Source: Silene latifolia
Taxonomy: Eukaryota; Streptophyta; Magnoliopsida; Caryophyllales; Caryophyllaceae
Direction: 5' to 3'
DNA length: 64,000 nucleotides
Assembly (NCBI RefSeq): GCF_048544455.1
Contig: NC_133526.1
Span: 5,844,001 to 5,908,000, forward strand
Translations under genes and position numbers: made by a program
Shown here: positions 42,201 through 54,176 of the stretch, piece after piece
Numbering within the stretch: the first letter of the stretch is position 1
Layout of the letters: every line of letters begins with the position of its first letter
The notes under the pieces: model-generated
What the model was told of the DNA's origin: nothing
What the model saw: the letters and a program-made list of their open reading frames with translations, nothing else
Database searches by the model: none

Positions 42201-44195
42201 AAACACTTGAAAAATATTGAGGAGCAATCATATGCTAACAATAACGACTTATAAGTCAATCAGATTACAAATTTTGAAGGGTCCATCTGCAGATACACTG
42301 ACCATACTAATATATTTAATGGTTTTATGTTGTAGTAGACTAGTAGAGCACATACAAGTATACAACATATCAAAGCCGACCCATTAAGAACATAGTTTTC
42401 TCCGAATACATGTGGGACCCATAGCTTTCATATTATTAACGGTTACATTTGTTTCACTAAGCCAATGGCTTTTGAGAACCTTTCTTATCACAGTAACTAG
42501 TTATGATCATAATGCCAACTCTGGTCTGCAGTATTTCAACAAATAGCAAAATCCATGGAATAAACCAGATGATAGAGAACATCAAACCTCCTAAGTTTGT
42601 CCTCATCCTTTCCAAGATTATCGAGTGAAAACACATTTAATTTCAAATACACGGAACAAAAATACAGTGACCACGTACATAAACGATGGTGCTTGATAGA
42701 GCACAGGCATATTACTAGAAAAAACTAATTACAGATTTCAAAAGAAAACACCAACAAATGAAGCAACTCTTGAAGAGGTTCCGTTGATATTGGGTTTGGG
42801 GGTCAGAAACTTTCAAATCACATTGAAGATGAAACTCCATGAAGTAGCAGTCGAAAGGAGCAATTGTTGCTACATATTTCATTATGAGTCATCAATTAAG
42901 GGGTGGCGCCGTGTACATCCCACCCCTTAGTCCCTTACCAGTTACCACGCCATAAGCGAGAGTGTTGGGGTGTCACATTGCATAACAAAAACTCACAAGA
43001 CAAACCCCTTGAGAAACCCTAGCTGGCTAGCTGCTCCACAAATGAACAGAAGGTGATGATATTCCCAATTTTACATATACAGCCTCCATCCTAACTCCAC
43101 AAAATACGTGAAACTGCCAATCTTTCAAATCCTAGTTGCGAAATCAATTGAAAAATCTAAGAACTACCTTTGCACAACTTATATCATCACAATTACTATA
43201 TACTCCCTTTGTCCCTGTCCCGGTCATTTGTTGTCCTTTTCCATTTATGGGTGTCATAGTCAATTGTTGTTCTTTCTATTTTAAGAATGAACTTGATGAG
43301 TAATTTGATCATTCACATTCAATTTAGTCCACTTGTCATATAGTAATTGGCTCTCTTCTCCTTCCTTGGTCTTTGTGACAAAAACAAAGGACAACAATTG
43401 ACTGGGACGGAAGGAGTATCACATTTCCTCATAATTTACCTTTGCATGCAATAACTGATACTTACATCTCACATCTTCTTATCCTAAACCTCACAATCTA
43501 GCCATAATCTAAACAATGATACAAAAATATTGCAAAAATTTAACCTTAAAAAACACTCCAGCCAAACCATAGTATCAGTAGCCTCCTTATATATTCACTA
43601 ATTCACCTTTATTTTAATCGGGTGTGAGAGCCATCTTAAGTTAGATAGTAAATTTATTATTACGCCCGATTAAAATTTACCAAGAAATCAACTAAAACCT
43701 ACATCATCATTAACACTTAAAATCAAACCCCAGTAATTAAAAATATTAATTACACCCAAAAGATACAAAGTTTAACTAAAATTAACTTGAAATTAACACT
43801 CAAAATCAAATCCCGGCTATTTAAAACAATAATTACACCAGAAGATTACAACTTTAACAAAATTCAACACTAAAAATCAAAACCCAGTAATCAGAAACAG
43901 TAATTAGTACAATTACAGCAAATGATTGAAACTTTGAGCGAAAATTAAACAGAAAAAAAAATGAAAGAAATTAGTAATTATTACCAGTAGTAAGATAATC
44001 AAAAGCGAGCTGAGCAACAGTGTTATGAGCTTCTTTAGAAGATTTAGAAAAATTAGGAGTGCAAAATGTGGCACCATTAACAACAACAGAAGCTTTGAAT
44101 TGAGGACAATGATCATATCCTTCTTTTGTTGTTGCATATTCTGGTAATAACCATCCTTTTGCTTGACAATACTCTTGTAATTTTGATTTGAACAT
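38109..44195 (-). CDS. DRB-family protein with three dsRNA-binding domains, five exons
   Basis: Exons on the minus strand: 43985-44195, 42007-42144, 39657-39892, 39331-39550, 38109-38449. All are GT-AG and total 1,146 bp, 381 residues. dsRBD1 (about 1-70) has KLQEYCQAKGWLLPEY and EGYDHCPQFKASVVVNG. A Ser/Ala/Pro-rich linker (72-116) follows. dsRBD2 (118-188) has KNQLQIYAQKRNLSLPVY, EREGPPHASRFKCKV and DAENAAARIAL. dsRBD3 (about 199-269) has LLQELAQKEYSCLPEY and AKTKKLAEMYAAKVAYLAL. The C-terminal tail has VIVFPRTENMQLPPGA. DRB proteins partner Dicer-like enzymes in small-RNA biogenesis. Which DRB this is cannot be told here; Arabidopsis DRB1-5 have two dsRBDs. Introns 1 and 2 carry MITEs and intron 4 a long A-tract. 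Confidence 0.9.
39061..39112 (-). mobile_element. Au-like SINE remnant
   Basis: Read on the minus strand, GTAAGGCTGTGTACATCCCA, then a CACC-rich stretch and GGGAGCC, resembles the 3' part of plant Au-type SINEs. No box A/B or tail was identified; the call is weak. A similar plus-strand patch is at about 42898-42960. Confidence 0.3.
39247..39285 (+). repeat. A-tract in DRB intron 4
   Basis: This is an uninterrupted run of about 38 A, 46 bp from the exon 4 donor. On the coding (minus) strand it is a T-tract near the intron's 5' end. Confidence 0.85.
40808..40991. mobile_element. MITE family M1, copy b
   Basis: It starts ACAAAATCTCATTATAGACG and ends AGACTAGCTGT, with CCGTCTATA/TATAGACGG units at both sides. 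It lies in DRB intron 2. Confidence 0.72.
41271..41890. mobile_element. Foldback MITE pair with GGGTGTGTTTGGATT ends
   Basis: A left end (GGGTGTGTTTGGATTGAGGG) occurs at about 41274 and again at 41507. A single matching right end (CCCTCAATCCAAACACACCC) closes at about 41890. The second copy is complete with long inverted arms and a GGGAGGGG-rich centre; the first is truncated. It lies in DRB intron 2. It resembles Tourist-like elements. Confidence 0.7.
43203..43416. mobile_element. Stowaway-like MITE
   Basis: CTCCCTTTGTCCCTGTCCC ... CTGGGACGGAAGGAG is flanked by TA on both sides; 214 bp, non-coding, within DRB intron 1. A half copy lies at 15298. Confidence 0.82.
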
Positions 44196-44469
44196 TTTTC
44201 TGGGTTTTTTTTTTGGGTGTTTTTTGTGGGTTATTTAGGGTTTTAATTTGGGGATTTTTGGAGTTTTGGGTGATTAATGTTAGATGAAAAATGTTGAATG
44301 GAAGGAGAGATTGGTTGGTTGATGGGGATTGAATCGAAGGGAATGTGAATATGTGATGTGATGACTGATGAGCTTAGATTTTGTTTATGTCACAGTTGGC
44401 AGTTTTCTGGTGAATGCACACTGTAGCTAGATGATTATTCTGAACTGTAATTTGAGGCCAAATTTATGA

Positions 44470-44627
44470 ACACAAAATCTCATTATAGACGGCACATATC
44501 CGTCTATAATTAAAACGGGGCAAATATAATACCACATTCCTAATAGGACAAGCAACAAGTGAGATGGTGGGGTGAAAAATGTCACCACTTTGAAGCTATT
44601 TGACCCGTCTATAGCCAGACTAGCTGA
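44470..44627. mobile_element. MITE family M1, copy c
   Basis: It starts ACACAAAATCTCATTATAGA and ends CCAGACTAGCTGA. It sits about 270 bp upstream of the DRB start codon, so it may lie in or near that promoter. Confidence 0.68.
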
Positions 44628-44698
44628 TTTATGAAAAGATTGTCCGGGTTTGGTTCGGATGTTCATCTTAAAGAAGACCTATCGTTAAAACTTTTTTA

Positions 44699-45159
44699 GG
44701 GTGTGTTTGGTTCAATTCATAAAGGTATGAGGTATGGGTTTGGAATGAGCCAAACCCATACCAAGTGTTTGTTTGGCAAAAATAGAGGTTTCATACCCAT
44801 ACCTCAAACCCTTGAGGTATGGGTTTCTCATACCCAAGGGGGGAGGTGGGTATGAGATTGATACCCATGGGTATCAAGTAATAAAACAAAAAAACATGAA
44901 AAAAACTTAAATGGAATATTTTAAATGAATTTTTTTTACATTTATTTGATCAAATCTTCATTTTCACGATTTTTTAGTATAAAAAATAATTATTTTTAAT
45001 GTTGTATTCTAGATTTTTTTTTAACTTTGATGAAGTTCGATCTCATCCCACCCAAAATTGAAACAAACACATGGTATGAGGAATCAAGTTCCAAACCCAT
45101 ACCACCCGGGTATGATTCCTGATTCCAAACCCATACCCACGCGCGAACCAAACACCCCC
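44699..45159. mobile_element. Tourist-like (PIF/Harbinger) MITE
   Basis: GGGTGTGTTTGGTTC ... GAACCAAACACCCCC is flanked by the 3-bp duplication TTA (44696-44698, 45160-45162). It is 461 bp and non-coding, with internal repeats of the phrase GGTATGGGTTT and its complement. Confidence 0.85.
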
Positions 45160-45223
45160 TTAACCTTTTATGAACTTTTTGCGTAACTCTTTCCTACCTT
45201 ACCCTTCCTCAAATTAGCAAAAT

Positions 45224-45410
45224 ACAAATTCTCATTATAGACGGACACTATCCGTCTATACGTATAGACGGATACCATTTCCCCTCACAAAATACTCATT
45301 TGCCATAAAGTGGGAAGCACATGAAGGGTGCCCCACCTTGTCCCCTACCCATTTTATTAGAGGTCTTTACCCGTCTGTTCGCCCCACCCGTCTATACCAA
45401 GACCTATTGT
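45224..45410. mobile_element. MITE family M1, copy d
   Basis: It starts ACAAATTCTCATTATAGACG and ends CCAAGACCTATTGT, with the core GGGAAGCACATG..GGTGCCCCACC. It is close to copy g (63523-63712). Confidence 0.7.
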
Positions 45411-45753
45411 TGGCAAAAAATAACAAATTCTCTCTTAAGAGATTAACCAATTCTTAATCAAATTACTCAATTAATAATTAATAATCTTATTTCTCATAAA
45501 CAAGTAATGATTCTTACTTTATTTATTACTTCATTCTTTGTATCAAATTAAAAGATGTAAAAATTTTTGTGATGATTAAATTAGGGTTAGATAAAAATTG
45601 GAGTGAAATTAGGGTTATGGAGAAGAGGTGGCTAGGGTGCAAGGGGAGGGGGTCGGTGGTGGCTGTGGAAAGGTCGTTTGGTCGGGGTATAAATACATCG
45701 GCCGATCTAGAACGAATCTCGAGGCCGAATAGTCCGCTTCAACGCCCTAAAAG

Positions 45754-45897
45754 TAGACCTGGCAAAATTGACCCGACTCGAATATTTGTTGTTACAAACT
45801 GATTATTATCCATAAATAACGTAATAATAGGTGACTCGAACCGGAAATGATCAGGCCCATGCCGAACCCAACCCGGTCAATCCGCTTGTCAGGTCTA
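45754..45897. mobile_element. Short hAT-like MITE
   Basis: Ends TAGACCTGGCAA and TTGTCAGGTCTA with a near-perfect 8-bp duplication CCTAAAAG/CCTGAAAG; 144 bp, non-coding. Confidence 0.72.
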
Positions 45898-46069
45898 CCT
45901 GAAAGCCTCTCGACCCCGGGTATTCGCCCAGACGGACCATGCTAATTACATCACCTTCATGATGTCATCCGATGACACCATTCTAATGGCGTCACCCATC
46001 GGCCATCTTACCTCCATAAATACCCTACTTGGAGGGAGTAGAGGTAAAACTTAAAAGGGCACACTCAGG

Positions 46070-46340
46070 TAGAGGTAGCAACGGGCTGGGCCGGGTTGGT
46101 GGGAAGGGAGCCCGAGCCCACATCACGGACCGGTGAGTGATGGCCCTAGACCAACGCGGTTGGGCAAAAAGGGAGGAGGGAGCCCGGACCGGCCCGGGTA
46201 GCGGAGGCGGGTTGGGCGAGCCATGGGAGCAGGCCGAGGATTTGTTGAACCGGTGGGACAAGACGAGCGGCCACCCGCACTGTTGTCGCCGATGTACTTC
46301 ATACCAAGGCGGTCTTCTAGCCCCGAGATCAAGTAGTGAC
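46070..46340. other. GC-rich block, possible hAT-derived fragment
   Basis: A clearly GC-rich island begins TAGAGGTAGCAACGGGCTGG, a typical hAT-like start, but no matching right end or duplication was found. ORFs in it lack family features. The rest of 46340-46919 is AT-rich with no gene seen. Confidence 0.35.
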
Positions 46341-46919
46341 AAAAACACCCGAAACATAAGTGAAAAGACCACATATGGTAGGCCAAGTTAAGCAAATTTG
46401 CAAATAATATTTTTTTTTTGGCAACAAATTTGCAATTAATTTATATACAGAAAAGGAACATTGTTCATCCTTGAGGCCTTGAGGACTTAAAAACAGACTT
46501 GGAAAATTTGGAACATTAATATTTTCCTCTGTTCCACTGAATTGTTTAGGTTTTAAAATATTTGAGAAGAACTTTGAAAAACATAAAACAATTCAATGGA
46601 ATATATGGAAGTAAAGTAATATAAACAGCCATTAAGTAATTAACTATGTAGTGAAAAAGAAAATCACATTAGTAAGGTAAACTGGTACACAGTAACACTG
46701 CTCTACTATGAGCAGCTGCAGGGCAGCAGAACTCCCCAATGGTGAAGAAAATAAAACAAAGAACAATACAAGATCAAAATCCGAAAAAACAGAAACAAAA
46801 ACTGATAGACTAAACTCACAACTATATTCCTAATTAAACCCGACAATTATTCAGGAATCGAAAAAACAATCTTAATGGAGTACTGTATCATGTATGAATC
46901 CGATATAGGATAAAACCCT

Positions 46920-49900
46920 CTACTTGGCACTGGCAAGCTCTTTGCGGAGCAACTTGGCGGCATCAACCATGTTGGTTAGGGCTGGGTTGACCTCACCGTA
47001 CTTACGGGTCTTGAGACCACAGTCAGGGTTGACCCATAGGACGTTGGACTCCAACACTGCAAGCATCTTCCTGATCCTGTCAGCAATTTCCTCGGTAGGT
47101 GGGATCCTAGGTGAGTGGATGTCGTAGACACCAGGCCCAATTCCAGCTCCGTACTTGACACCCTCTCTGAAAACTGAGAGCAGCTTCTCGTCAGAGCGAG
47201 AGTTTTCAATGGTGATGACGTCAGCATCCATGTCGATGATGGAGTGGATGATGTCGTTGAAGTTGGAATAGCACATGTGGGTGTGGATCTGCACATACAA
47301 ACAGAAACATATGGGTCAGGAATCAGGATTACAATGAAATGGGTTGATCTCGCAGCATATTAGAATGATATATGGAGCGGTAGTTACCTGGGTGGTGTCT
47401 TGGACGCCAACGTTGGTGATACGGAAGGAGTGGACAGCCCACTTCAAGTAGAAGTCATGCTCGGACTTCCTGAGAGGCAAACCTTCTCTCAAAGCAGCCT
47501 CATCAATCTGGATAACATTAATGCCAGCCTTCTCAAGATCCTCGACCTCGTCCTTGATGGCAAGAGCAATCTGGTAGCAAGTCTCGTGCCTGAATGTACA
47601 ACACACATTAGTAAACACCAGAAAGTCTCGTATAAAACTGTTTTACACACCAAAAAAAAAAAAAAAAAAAATGAAAAGACGGTCATGGAGGCATTTGAGT
47701 CAATTTATACGTGGTAATGAAACTAATGTACGTCTTGAGAGAAGATCCTTTTCAGGGAAGAAAGGCATACCTGGGTTGATCATTTCTGACGAAGGACCAG
47801 TTAAGAATGGTGACGGGCCCGGTAAGCATACCCTTCATTGGGCGGGGGGTCATGCTTTGTGCCATGGATGACCAGAAAACGGTCATTGCCTTAGGGCGGC
47901 TCACATCACCATAGATAATTGGTGGCTTCACACAGCGAGATCCATAAGATTGAACCCAACCGTTAGCAGAGAAAGCAAAACCAGATAGCTGCTCTCCAAA
48001 GTACTCAACCATATCGTTCCTCTACAACAATCAACATGAAGTCCGTCAGTACAGAAATTCCCAGTAAACATGCAAGTTTGAGTATATATTAATTATTGAC
48101 AATCATAACCCTGAACTAACCTCAGGCTCTCCGTGGACAAGGACATCAATGTCAAGTTCCTCCTGGAGCTTAACAACCTTGCTGATTTCCTCCCTGATGG
48201 CAGCAACATATTCCTCCTCGGAAACCCTTTAAGGAGAAATTATGGCACGTCAGTTTTAAATTTGAAAGAAAACATGGGACAATAACATTCTTAGAAAACT
48301 GCAGTAAGTAACTCACTTCTTGCTCTTGTACTCACGGCGAACCCTCCTGAGTTCCACGGTCTGTGGGAAGGATCCAATGGTGGTTGTGGGGAGGACGGGA
48401 AGGTTAAGCTTCTTCTGTTGAGCATCAAGTCTAGCACTGACATTTGTGGCACGTCGGTGGTCTGATCCCTTCAAAGCGGCAGCCTAAACATAAGAAAAGG
48501 GCACTTGTTAGTATTGTAACGTTTACACACCAAAAATATTACAGAAAGCTTTCAAACAGAAGCACGCTCGCATGTTGCACAATCACTTACAGCCTTTTGA
48601 ACACCTTCATTTGTGACTCTTGGGGAGGACTTTCTTGAGGCCAAAGCAGCAGCGTTAGTAGAGAAGAAAGCCTGAAAAATGGAATAGGTGAGTTAAAAAT
48701 CAACTTGGCAATTTTTCATCAATTGCACTGAGCGCTAAAGCATATGTTACTCCAATTCTTCGTGTCAATTCAAGCACTAAAATTAAGGGTTACCTCATCC
48801 TTTTGCCCAGCCAAAGCCTTGGCCAAAGCATTAACTTCCACAACTTTCTGTGCAGCAAATGCGAGCCATGACTTGATTTCATCATCTAGCTTGGTCTCGT
48901 TAACAATGTCGACAGCGGTGTGAAGAAGTGAGCAAGAGGTAGATACCACTAGCTTGTCTGCAGGAAGGTAAAACAGATTAGTTTAATAAGAGGTGGGATA
49001 AAAAATTATTTATCGTTCCAAAATGCAAGCATGATCACCCACCTTTTCCAACAATTCCCTCAAGACTTTGAAGGGTTGCAAGGGAAGCAGCTAGGTCATT
49101 AGCCCAGATGTTTCTTCCATCAACAACACCAGCAAAAAGGTATTTCCCGGATGGGAAGTCGCTTTTAATCAAGTCCAAGGTCTTTGTTCCACGGATCAAA
49201 TCAAATCCAAATCCAGAAACACCCTTCAAAGAGACAAGGGTCTTGTATGCATCAGCGGTTAAATCGGCAAAGTAAGTCTCAACAACAACGTTCAGACCAG
49301 ACAGGGTAGATTCCAATTCAGAGTAAGCTTCAGTGAAGGCCTGGAGTTTGTGAGCATCAAGGTCCATCACCAATTGAGGCTCATCAAACTGAATCCATGT
49401 AGCGCCAGCGGCCTTAAGTTCGCCCACAACTTCCCTGCAAATAGAGCAATTTTCAATGAGCGACTATGGATCAACCAGTAGTCTAATACAGGAAATTAGA
49501 TAAGCAATATTGTCGAGTCTCACTTGTAGATTGCTAGGATCTTGGGAAGAAGAGAAAGGAGGTTGAATGACTTGTCCACGCCCTTAGCAGGCTTGGACAT
49601 CAACAAATATGAGACTGGTCCAACAAGAGTCGGGACAGTGTCGACTCCGAGCTGTTATACAAAATTATAACAAGTTAAATCATATCATATAAAAAATTTG
49701 AGGAAAAACCAAGCACCGTAATATGAAGACAATGTGCAACAGAATGAAACATTGCAGGGAACACGTATTCGTGGAGTATTAAACTAGTATTAAATCATGT
49801 TATCCAGCACACCCGAAATTGGATCACTACCCTCAAAATGGTTTCGCTGCTACATCTTTCACTTCTTATTTTGACACATCACAGCTTACAACAACAAAGT

Positions 49901-52099
49901 TGTAGGTGCAAAATGAGGCAAAACAAGATGCAAGACAAGCATGATGTTAAAAAAAGGTTATGAGTCGAGGTTGCAATAACGGTCGCAAAATCTGAGTACC
50001 GCACATGTTAAGGTCAATGATAGCAAAATTTTGGAATAGATGAAATATTAAATCTTAATTTCAGACACGATCGCAGTATAGCCTGTGGCGGACACGTCAA
50101 AATTCAGTAAAACGTTTCTCTAAAACCTTAGCAAAACGATCATATTTTGTTGTTGCGATTTAATACTAGTGGATGAATCCTGACGGGTCCTGGCCATGGT
50201 GACAGTTATTTTAAAAGTTTACCGAATCATTGAATCTTTGCTTAAGATCTGAGATTTGAAATATTTTTACAATAAGCAGGGACCTTGAGATGAGAACCGT
50301 ATTTTACTTGCTATTTTCCACAGAATGCAAAATGCATAAAGAAAGAGATCAAAAAACATACAGCCTTGGCCTCCTTGTACTCTTCTACGGCCTTGTGAGA
50401 GGCATACGAAAACTTCATGTCGGGACCCAACTCAGGGACAATGTAGTGGCTGAAACAAACGATACAATGTCAATAAAAACTACGTATTTACCACACAACA
50501 CAGCTAATAATACAAAATTTTACGACGACACAGTGCAGGATCACTTACTAGTTGGTGTCAAACCACTTGGTCATCTCCATAGCGGGGATGGTGGCATTAC
50601 CTCTAGCCATAGAGAAATAGACATCAAATCCGATCTCACCATCACTCCACCCGTACCTTGGGGGAACAGCGCCGAGCATGGCAGTTGTGTCAAGAACCTG
50701 GTCATAGTAAGCAAAAGTGTTGCTGGGAATGTACTTAATGCCGACATCAGACATTTGTTTCCAGATGGATGACCTTAGATCGGCGGACACCTTCTTCAAA
50801 TCCTCGGCACTGCTCTTTCCATCCCAGAAAGATTCAAGAGCGAACTTGAGCTCCCTCTTGGGGCCCATACGTGGGTATCCAACAATGTGTGATGCCATTT
50901 TTCTGCAGATCAAGCAACATGACTTAGTACTAATCACATTACATCATCATCCGAAAACATTAGAACCATTTCATCTTCTTTTCACCGACATCTAACAGCT
51001 TTATTGAAAAAAAGCGTGCGCAACATAATTAAAGCAAACTAATTATGTGATTAAGTGTCGAAAATCAATTTAGCAAACGAATCCAGATCCGACAATTCCA
51101 ACATGTGATCAAATGTCGAAAGCCAATTTAGCAGACGAATCCAGATCCGACAATTCCAATGTAATTAATTTTATTTTCTATATACTACTCAGATTCCAAG
51201 ATTATTAGTGGCCAGTTGACCATATATATCTACTGATCTACACAATACTACACTCCCAAAATCTCCAAAGTGGAAGACCGTCTCTCCCAAATTCCCGGAA
51301 AGCGACATACAGATCCGTCTATATTACATCAAGACATAACTAACGAGTAGGTCTCCTGAGAGACGGCCTCTCAATAAGCTTATTGAGAGACTATTGTACA
51401 AATTTAAGAAAAAATGGTACCAAAGGTAATAAAATAGGTAAAATGGGTACATTTATTATGTAAATAGGTACGAAATTACTATGTCACGATCAACGACAAA
51501 AGGATCATGAAATACAAATAAAAGGGTACGGAAGACTGGTCTCTCAATAACTTACCGTCTCTCTACAATGTAGGGAGGGGATTCGATTAGAACCTAGACC
51601 TATCATATTGTCCACGATAACTCAGTCTTAACCACTAGTCTACGACATTTTCAATCACACACAAGACTCATGTTTCACAAAACCCGAAGATCTATCAGTC
51701 CTAGTCAAGATTAACGGTCACTAACAGCATTATAATCACACCCGAAAGGCTAAAACACAATAATATCAGATCACATAATAACAACATAAAAAATAATTAA
51801 ATGGGGCCCACATGACATTACGAATGATAGAAACCATTGACGTTACAAAATTCCAGATCTAAACAACCAAACAATAAAAACACAACTAACACCAACGGAG
51901 ACGTATTTTAATGAAACGTAAAGAATAAGCGCAACACTCAATCACTCACCCAAATCAATAGATCTTTAAAACCCACTAATAAATAAACAAAACAAATGAT
52001 GGGTATTAATCAAAAATCAAAAAAGGGTTGAATTATATACACGACAAGATTAGAAGTCAAGAATTAGGGCCATTAAAAATGGAAAAAATAAGGGCGAAC
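46920..52099 (-). CDS. METE: Cobalamin-independent methionine synthase (METE)
   Basis: Eleven coding exons on the minus strand: 50549-50898, 50362-50449, 49524-49651, 49043-49434, 48794-48957, 48591-48671, 48317-48483, 48121-48226, 47771-48021, 47388-47589, 46920-47288. They total 2,298 bp, 765 residues, exactly the usual plant length. The enzyme moves a methyl group from 5-methyltetrahydrofolate (polyglutamate) to homocysteine, making methionine. The N-terminus ([20 protein letters not shown]) has no transit peptide, pointing to the cytosolic form. The zinc ligands are all present at H647, C649, E671 and C733 (THMCYS, TIENSRS, NPDCGL). A leader intron (50903-52099) separates the first exon from the ATG. 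No defect was seen. Confidence 0.96.
50903..52099 (-). other. Leader intron of METE
   Basis: The donor CTTAAG|GTTCGC at 52099 and the acceptor CTGCAG at 50903, five bases before the ATG, define a 1.2-kb 5' UTR intron. It contains a MITE-like segment near 51345-51575. Long leader introns often raise expression in housekeeping plant genes; that role here is inference. Confidence 0.6.
51345..51575. mobile_element. MITE-like inverted repeat with GAGAGACGG
   Basis: GAGAGACGGCCTCTCAATAA at the left and CTCTCAATAACTTACCGTCTCTC at the right form imperfect inverted ends around an AT-rich centre. No firm target duplication. Confidence 0.45.
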
Positions 52100-52211
52100 C
52101 TTAAGGGAAATGGGTGTATGGAACTGATAAGAGAAAAAGGTTCCAATACAACCACAGAATTAGAGAGATAGCAGGGATGAAGGCGAGGAAAAAAGGGTGG
52201 AATTTTTAGAG

Positions 52212-52220
52212 TATTTATAG
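52212..52220 (-). promoter_or_regulatory. TATA box of METE
   Basis: The minus strand reads CTATAAATA, about 115 bp upstream of the leader-intron donor. A pyrimidine-rich leader follows. Confidence 0.65.
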
Positions 52221-52898
52221 AAGAGTTGGAAGGAGTGAAAGACCATGCACTAACTTGTATACAAGTGTTGAAATTAAATTAAATTATTTCATTTTTGGGG
52301 GGTTGGTGAGTGAGTGGTATGTGTTTCTTTTCAGATTTCCTAGATCTGGACTCGTCTGTGTGTGTCAATTTTTGTTAGGTATTTTTTTTGTTTTGGTCAG
52401 GGTCGTAAATGATCTGAGTCGGCTGATAGGTTAGACTTGAGTTGTTGAAATTGTTTAGGTTAAAATTTGACTAGAGATTTGTTAGGAAGATATGGAGTCG
52501 AGTTTGACCAATTTAGAGTCGATCACGGGTTTAGTATTACTCAAATCAGAAATTTATTTAATTTTAAAAAAAAAAATTAACATGTGAAATTTTTTAGCAT
52601 TATATATATTCTTTTAACAATATATCACAACAAAATTAGTTACAGTAGATTTAATAGGTAAGAAATAAAAGGTATATAATGTTAAATCCAGCCCGAGCTC
52701 AAATTAGCTCGGTGCGTATAATTCCCCAAGTGTTTTGTGCTTTGGAGAGAGTCGATAGAAACATAGAAGTGGACCTAATTTATTGAACTAGGATTGATTC
52801 GATTTGAGGCGAAAATGATTATTGATATAGTTTAATTTACTTTTACTCGATCTAAACAAAAATAGATTGGAATGAACCATGACTTGGTAATGTTAGCC
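52221..52898. other. Intergenic upstream of METE
   Basis: AT-rich; upstream promoter sequence of METE is likely in the right place, but I see no distinct element or gene. Confidence 0.4.
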
Positions 52899-52906
52899 AG
52901 CTGATA

Positions 52907-53437
52907 TAGGGGTGTTAATGAGACGAGACAGCTCGCGAGCAACTCGAGATCGGCTCGGCAAAAGCTCGGTCAAAGCTTGGCTCGTGCGAGATCGGCTCGA
53001 GCTCGGACTCGTCTCGAGAGCTTAACGAGTCAAGCCGAGCAAACGCTGGCTCGGCTCGAAAAGCTCGTGAGCGGCTCGAACTTGTGTGATTATAAAAGAT
53101 ATTGCTCATATTTTGTAAAAATATTTTATCATGATTATATCTTTGTATCACGTATATCAAATGTCTCACTGATTTGTCAAATATTTTACATTTAACCTTT
53201 GAGCCTTGTTATTGAAACTATCGGAAGAAAAAAAAATCAAAAAACTAACCATTATATATAGGCTCGATTTGAGCTCGAGTTTGGCTCGAGCTCGCGTTAA
53301 AGCTCGCAAGCTTGATATCGAGCACATTTTCTACAAGCTCGGGTAAGCTCGAGATCGGCTTGAGATCGATTTTTAGTTCTTGAGCACAAGCCGAGCAAGG
53401 CCAAGCTCGCGCTCGGCTCGGCTCGTTAGCACCCCTA
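52907..53437. mobile_element. hAT-type MITE rich in AGCTCG
   Basis: Ends TAGGGGTGTTAATGAG and CGTTAGCACCCCTA with a perfect 8-bp target duplication AGCTGATA (52899-52906, 53438-53445). It is 531 bp and non-coding. The outer parts are dense in GAGCTCG/GGCTCG motifs around an AT-rich centre. Confidence 0.9.
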
Positions 53438-53445
53438 AGCTGATA

Positions 53446-53993
53446 CGATAGTCTTATCTAATGATAATCCTAATCGAACTCAACTTAACACGAAAGAAAA
53501 ATTGTATTGCTTAAAAGACCGGAATTAATATGGCCTGACATTGACTTATTGGAGTGGCTAGTGGTGGAGACTTACATTGGAAATTTAGAAGTTTTACTTA
53601 GATATATGAACTTTTTTTTGAGTTTTCCTTATACTATAACTCATTTATCTAGTTAAAATTTTTTTACTCTTTGACAGTAAATTCCGACTCTTATCATTAA
53701 ATGGCATTGTAGGGAGTAGTAGTGTAAATACATTAGGTAAAGACAAAAGCAAATGAATGTGAAACAAGTGTCGGCGAAAACGTAGAAAGTAACCAAACAA
53801 ATCCAAAATGCACCCTTTGTCGTGCAATCTTAAACTCTTTAAATGAGATACACATATTCAAATGGGATCCCATCACAGCTGCACAGCTGCTCTGTACTGA
53901 ACGGTGATCTAATGCAATTAATTTCTAACGCAACTTTGGTACTTTACAAAGATATATGGTGTCGGCTATGGTTGTGGGAGGTTATAGTTATAA
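53446..53993. other. Intergenic, no feature seen
   Basis: AT-rich; only a short palindrome CAGCTGCACAGCTGCTCTG near 53877 stands out. Confidence 0.4.
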
Positions 53994-54176
53994 ACAAAAT
54001 TTCATTATAAACAGCACATATTATCTATAATTAAAGACGGGTCAAATACAATATCACAATATTAATAGGACAAATAACAAGTGGGGTGATGGGGACAAAA
54101 AATGTCACCACTTTCAAGTTATTTGACCCGTCTTTAGTTATAGACGGATATATCCGTCTATAGCAAGACTAGCCGA
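53994..54176. mobile_element. MITE family M1, copy e
   Basis: It starts ACAAAATTTCATTATAAAC and ends AAGACTAGCCGA. It is closest to copies b and c (core GGACAA..AACAAGTGGGGTG). Confidence 0.68.

Noticed and set aside
42898-42960. Second Au-like SINE
   Set aside because: Only the short phrase GTGTACATCCCACCCC matches; too little to call an element.
46025-46395. Coding gene in the GC-rich block upstream of the METE 3' end
   Set aside because: Open frames exist on both strands only because of high GC; no domain or splice support.
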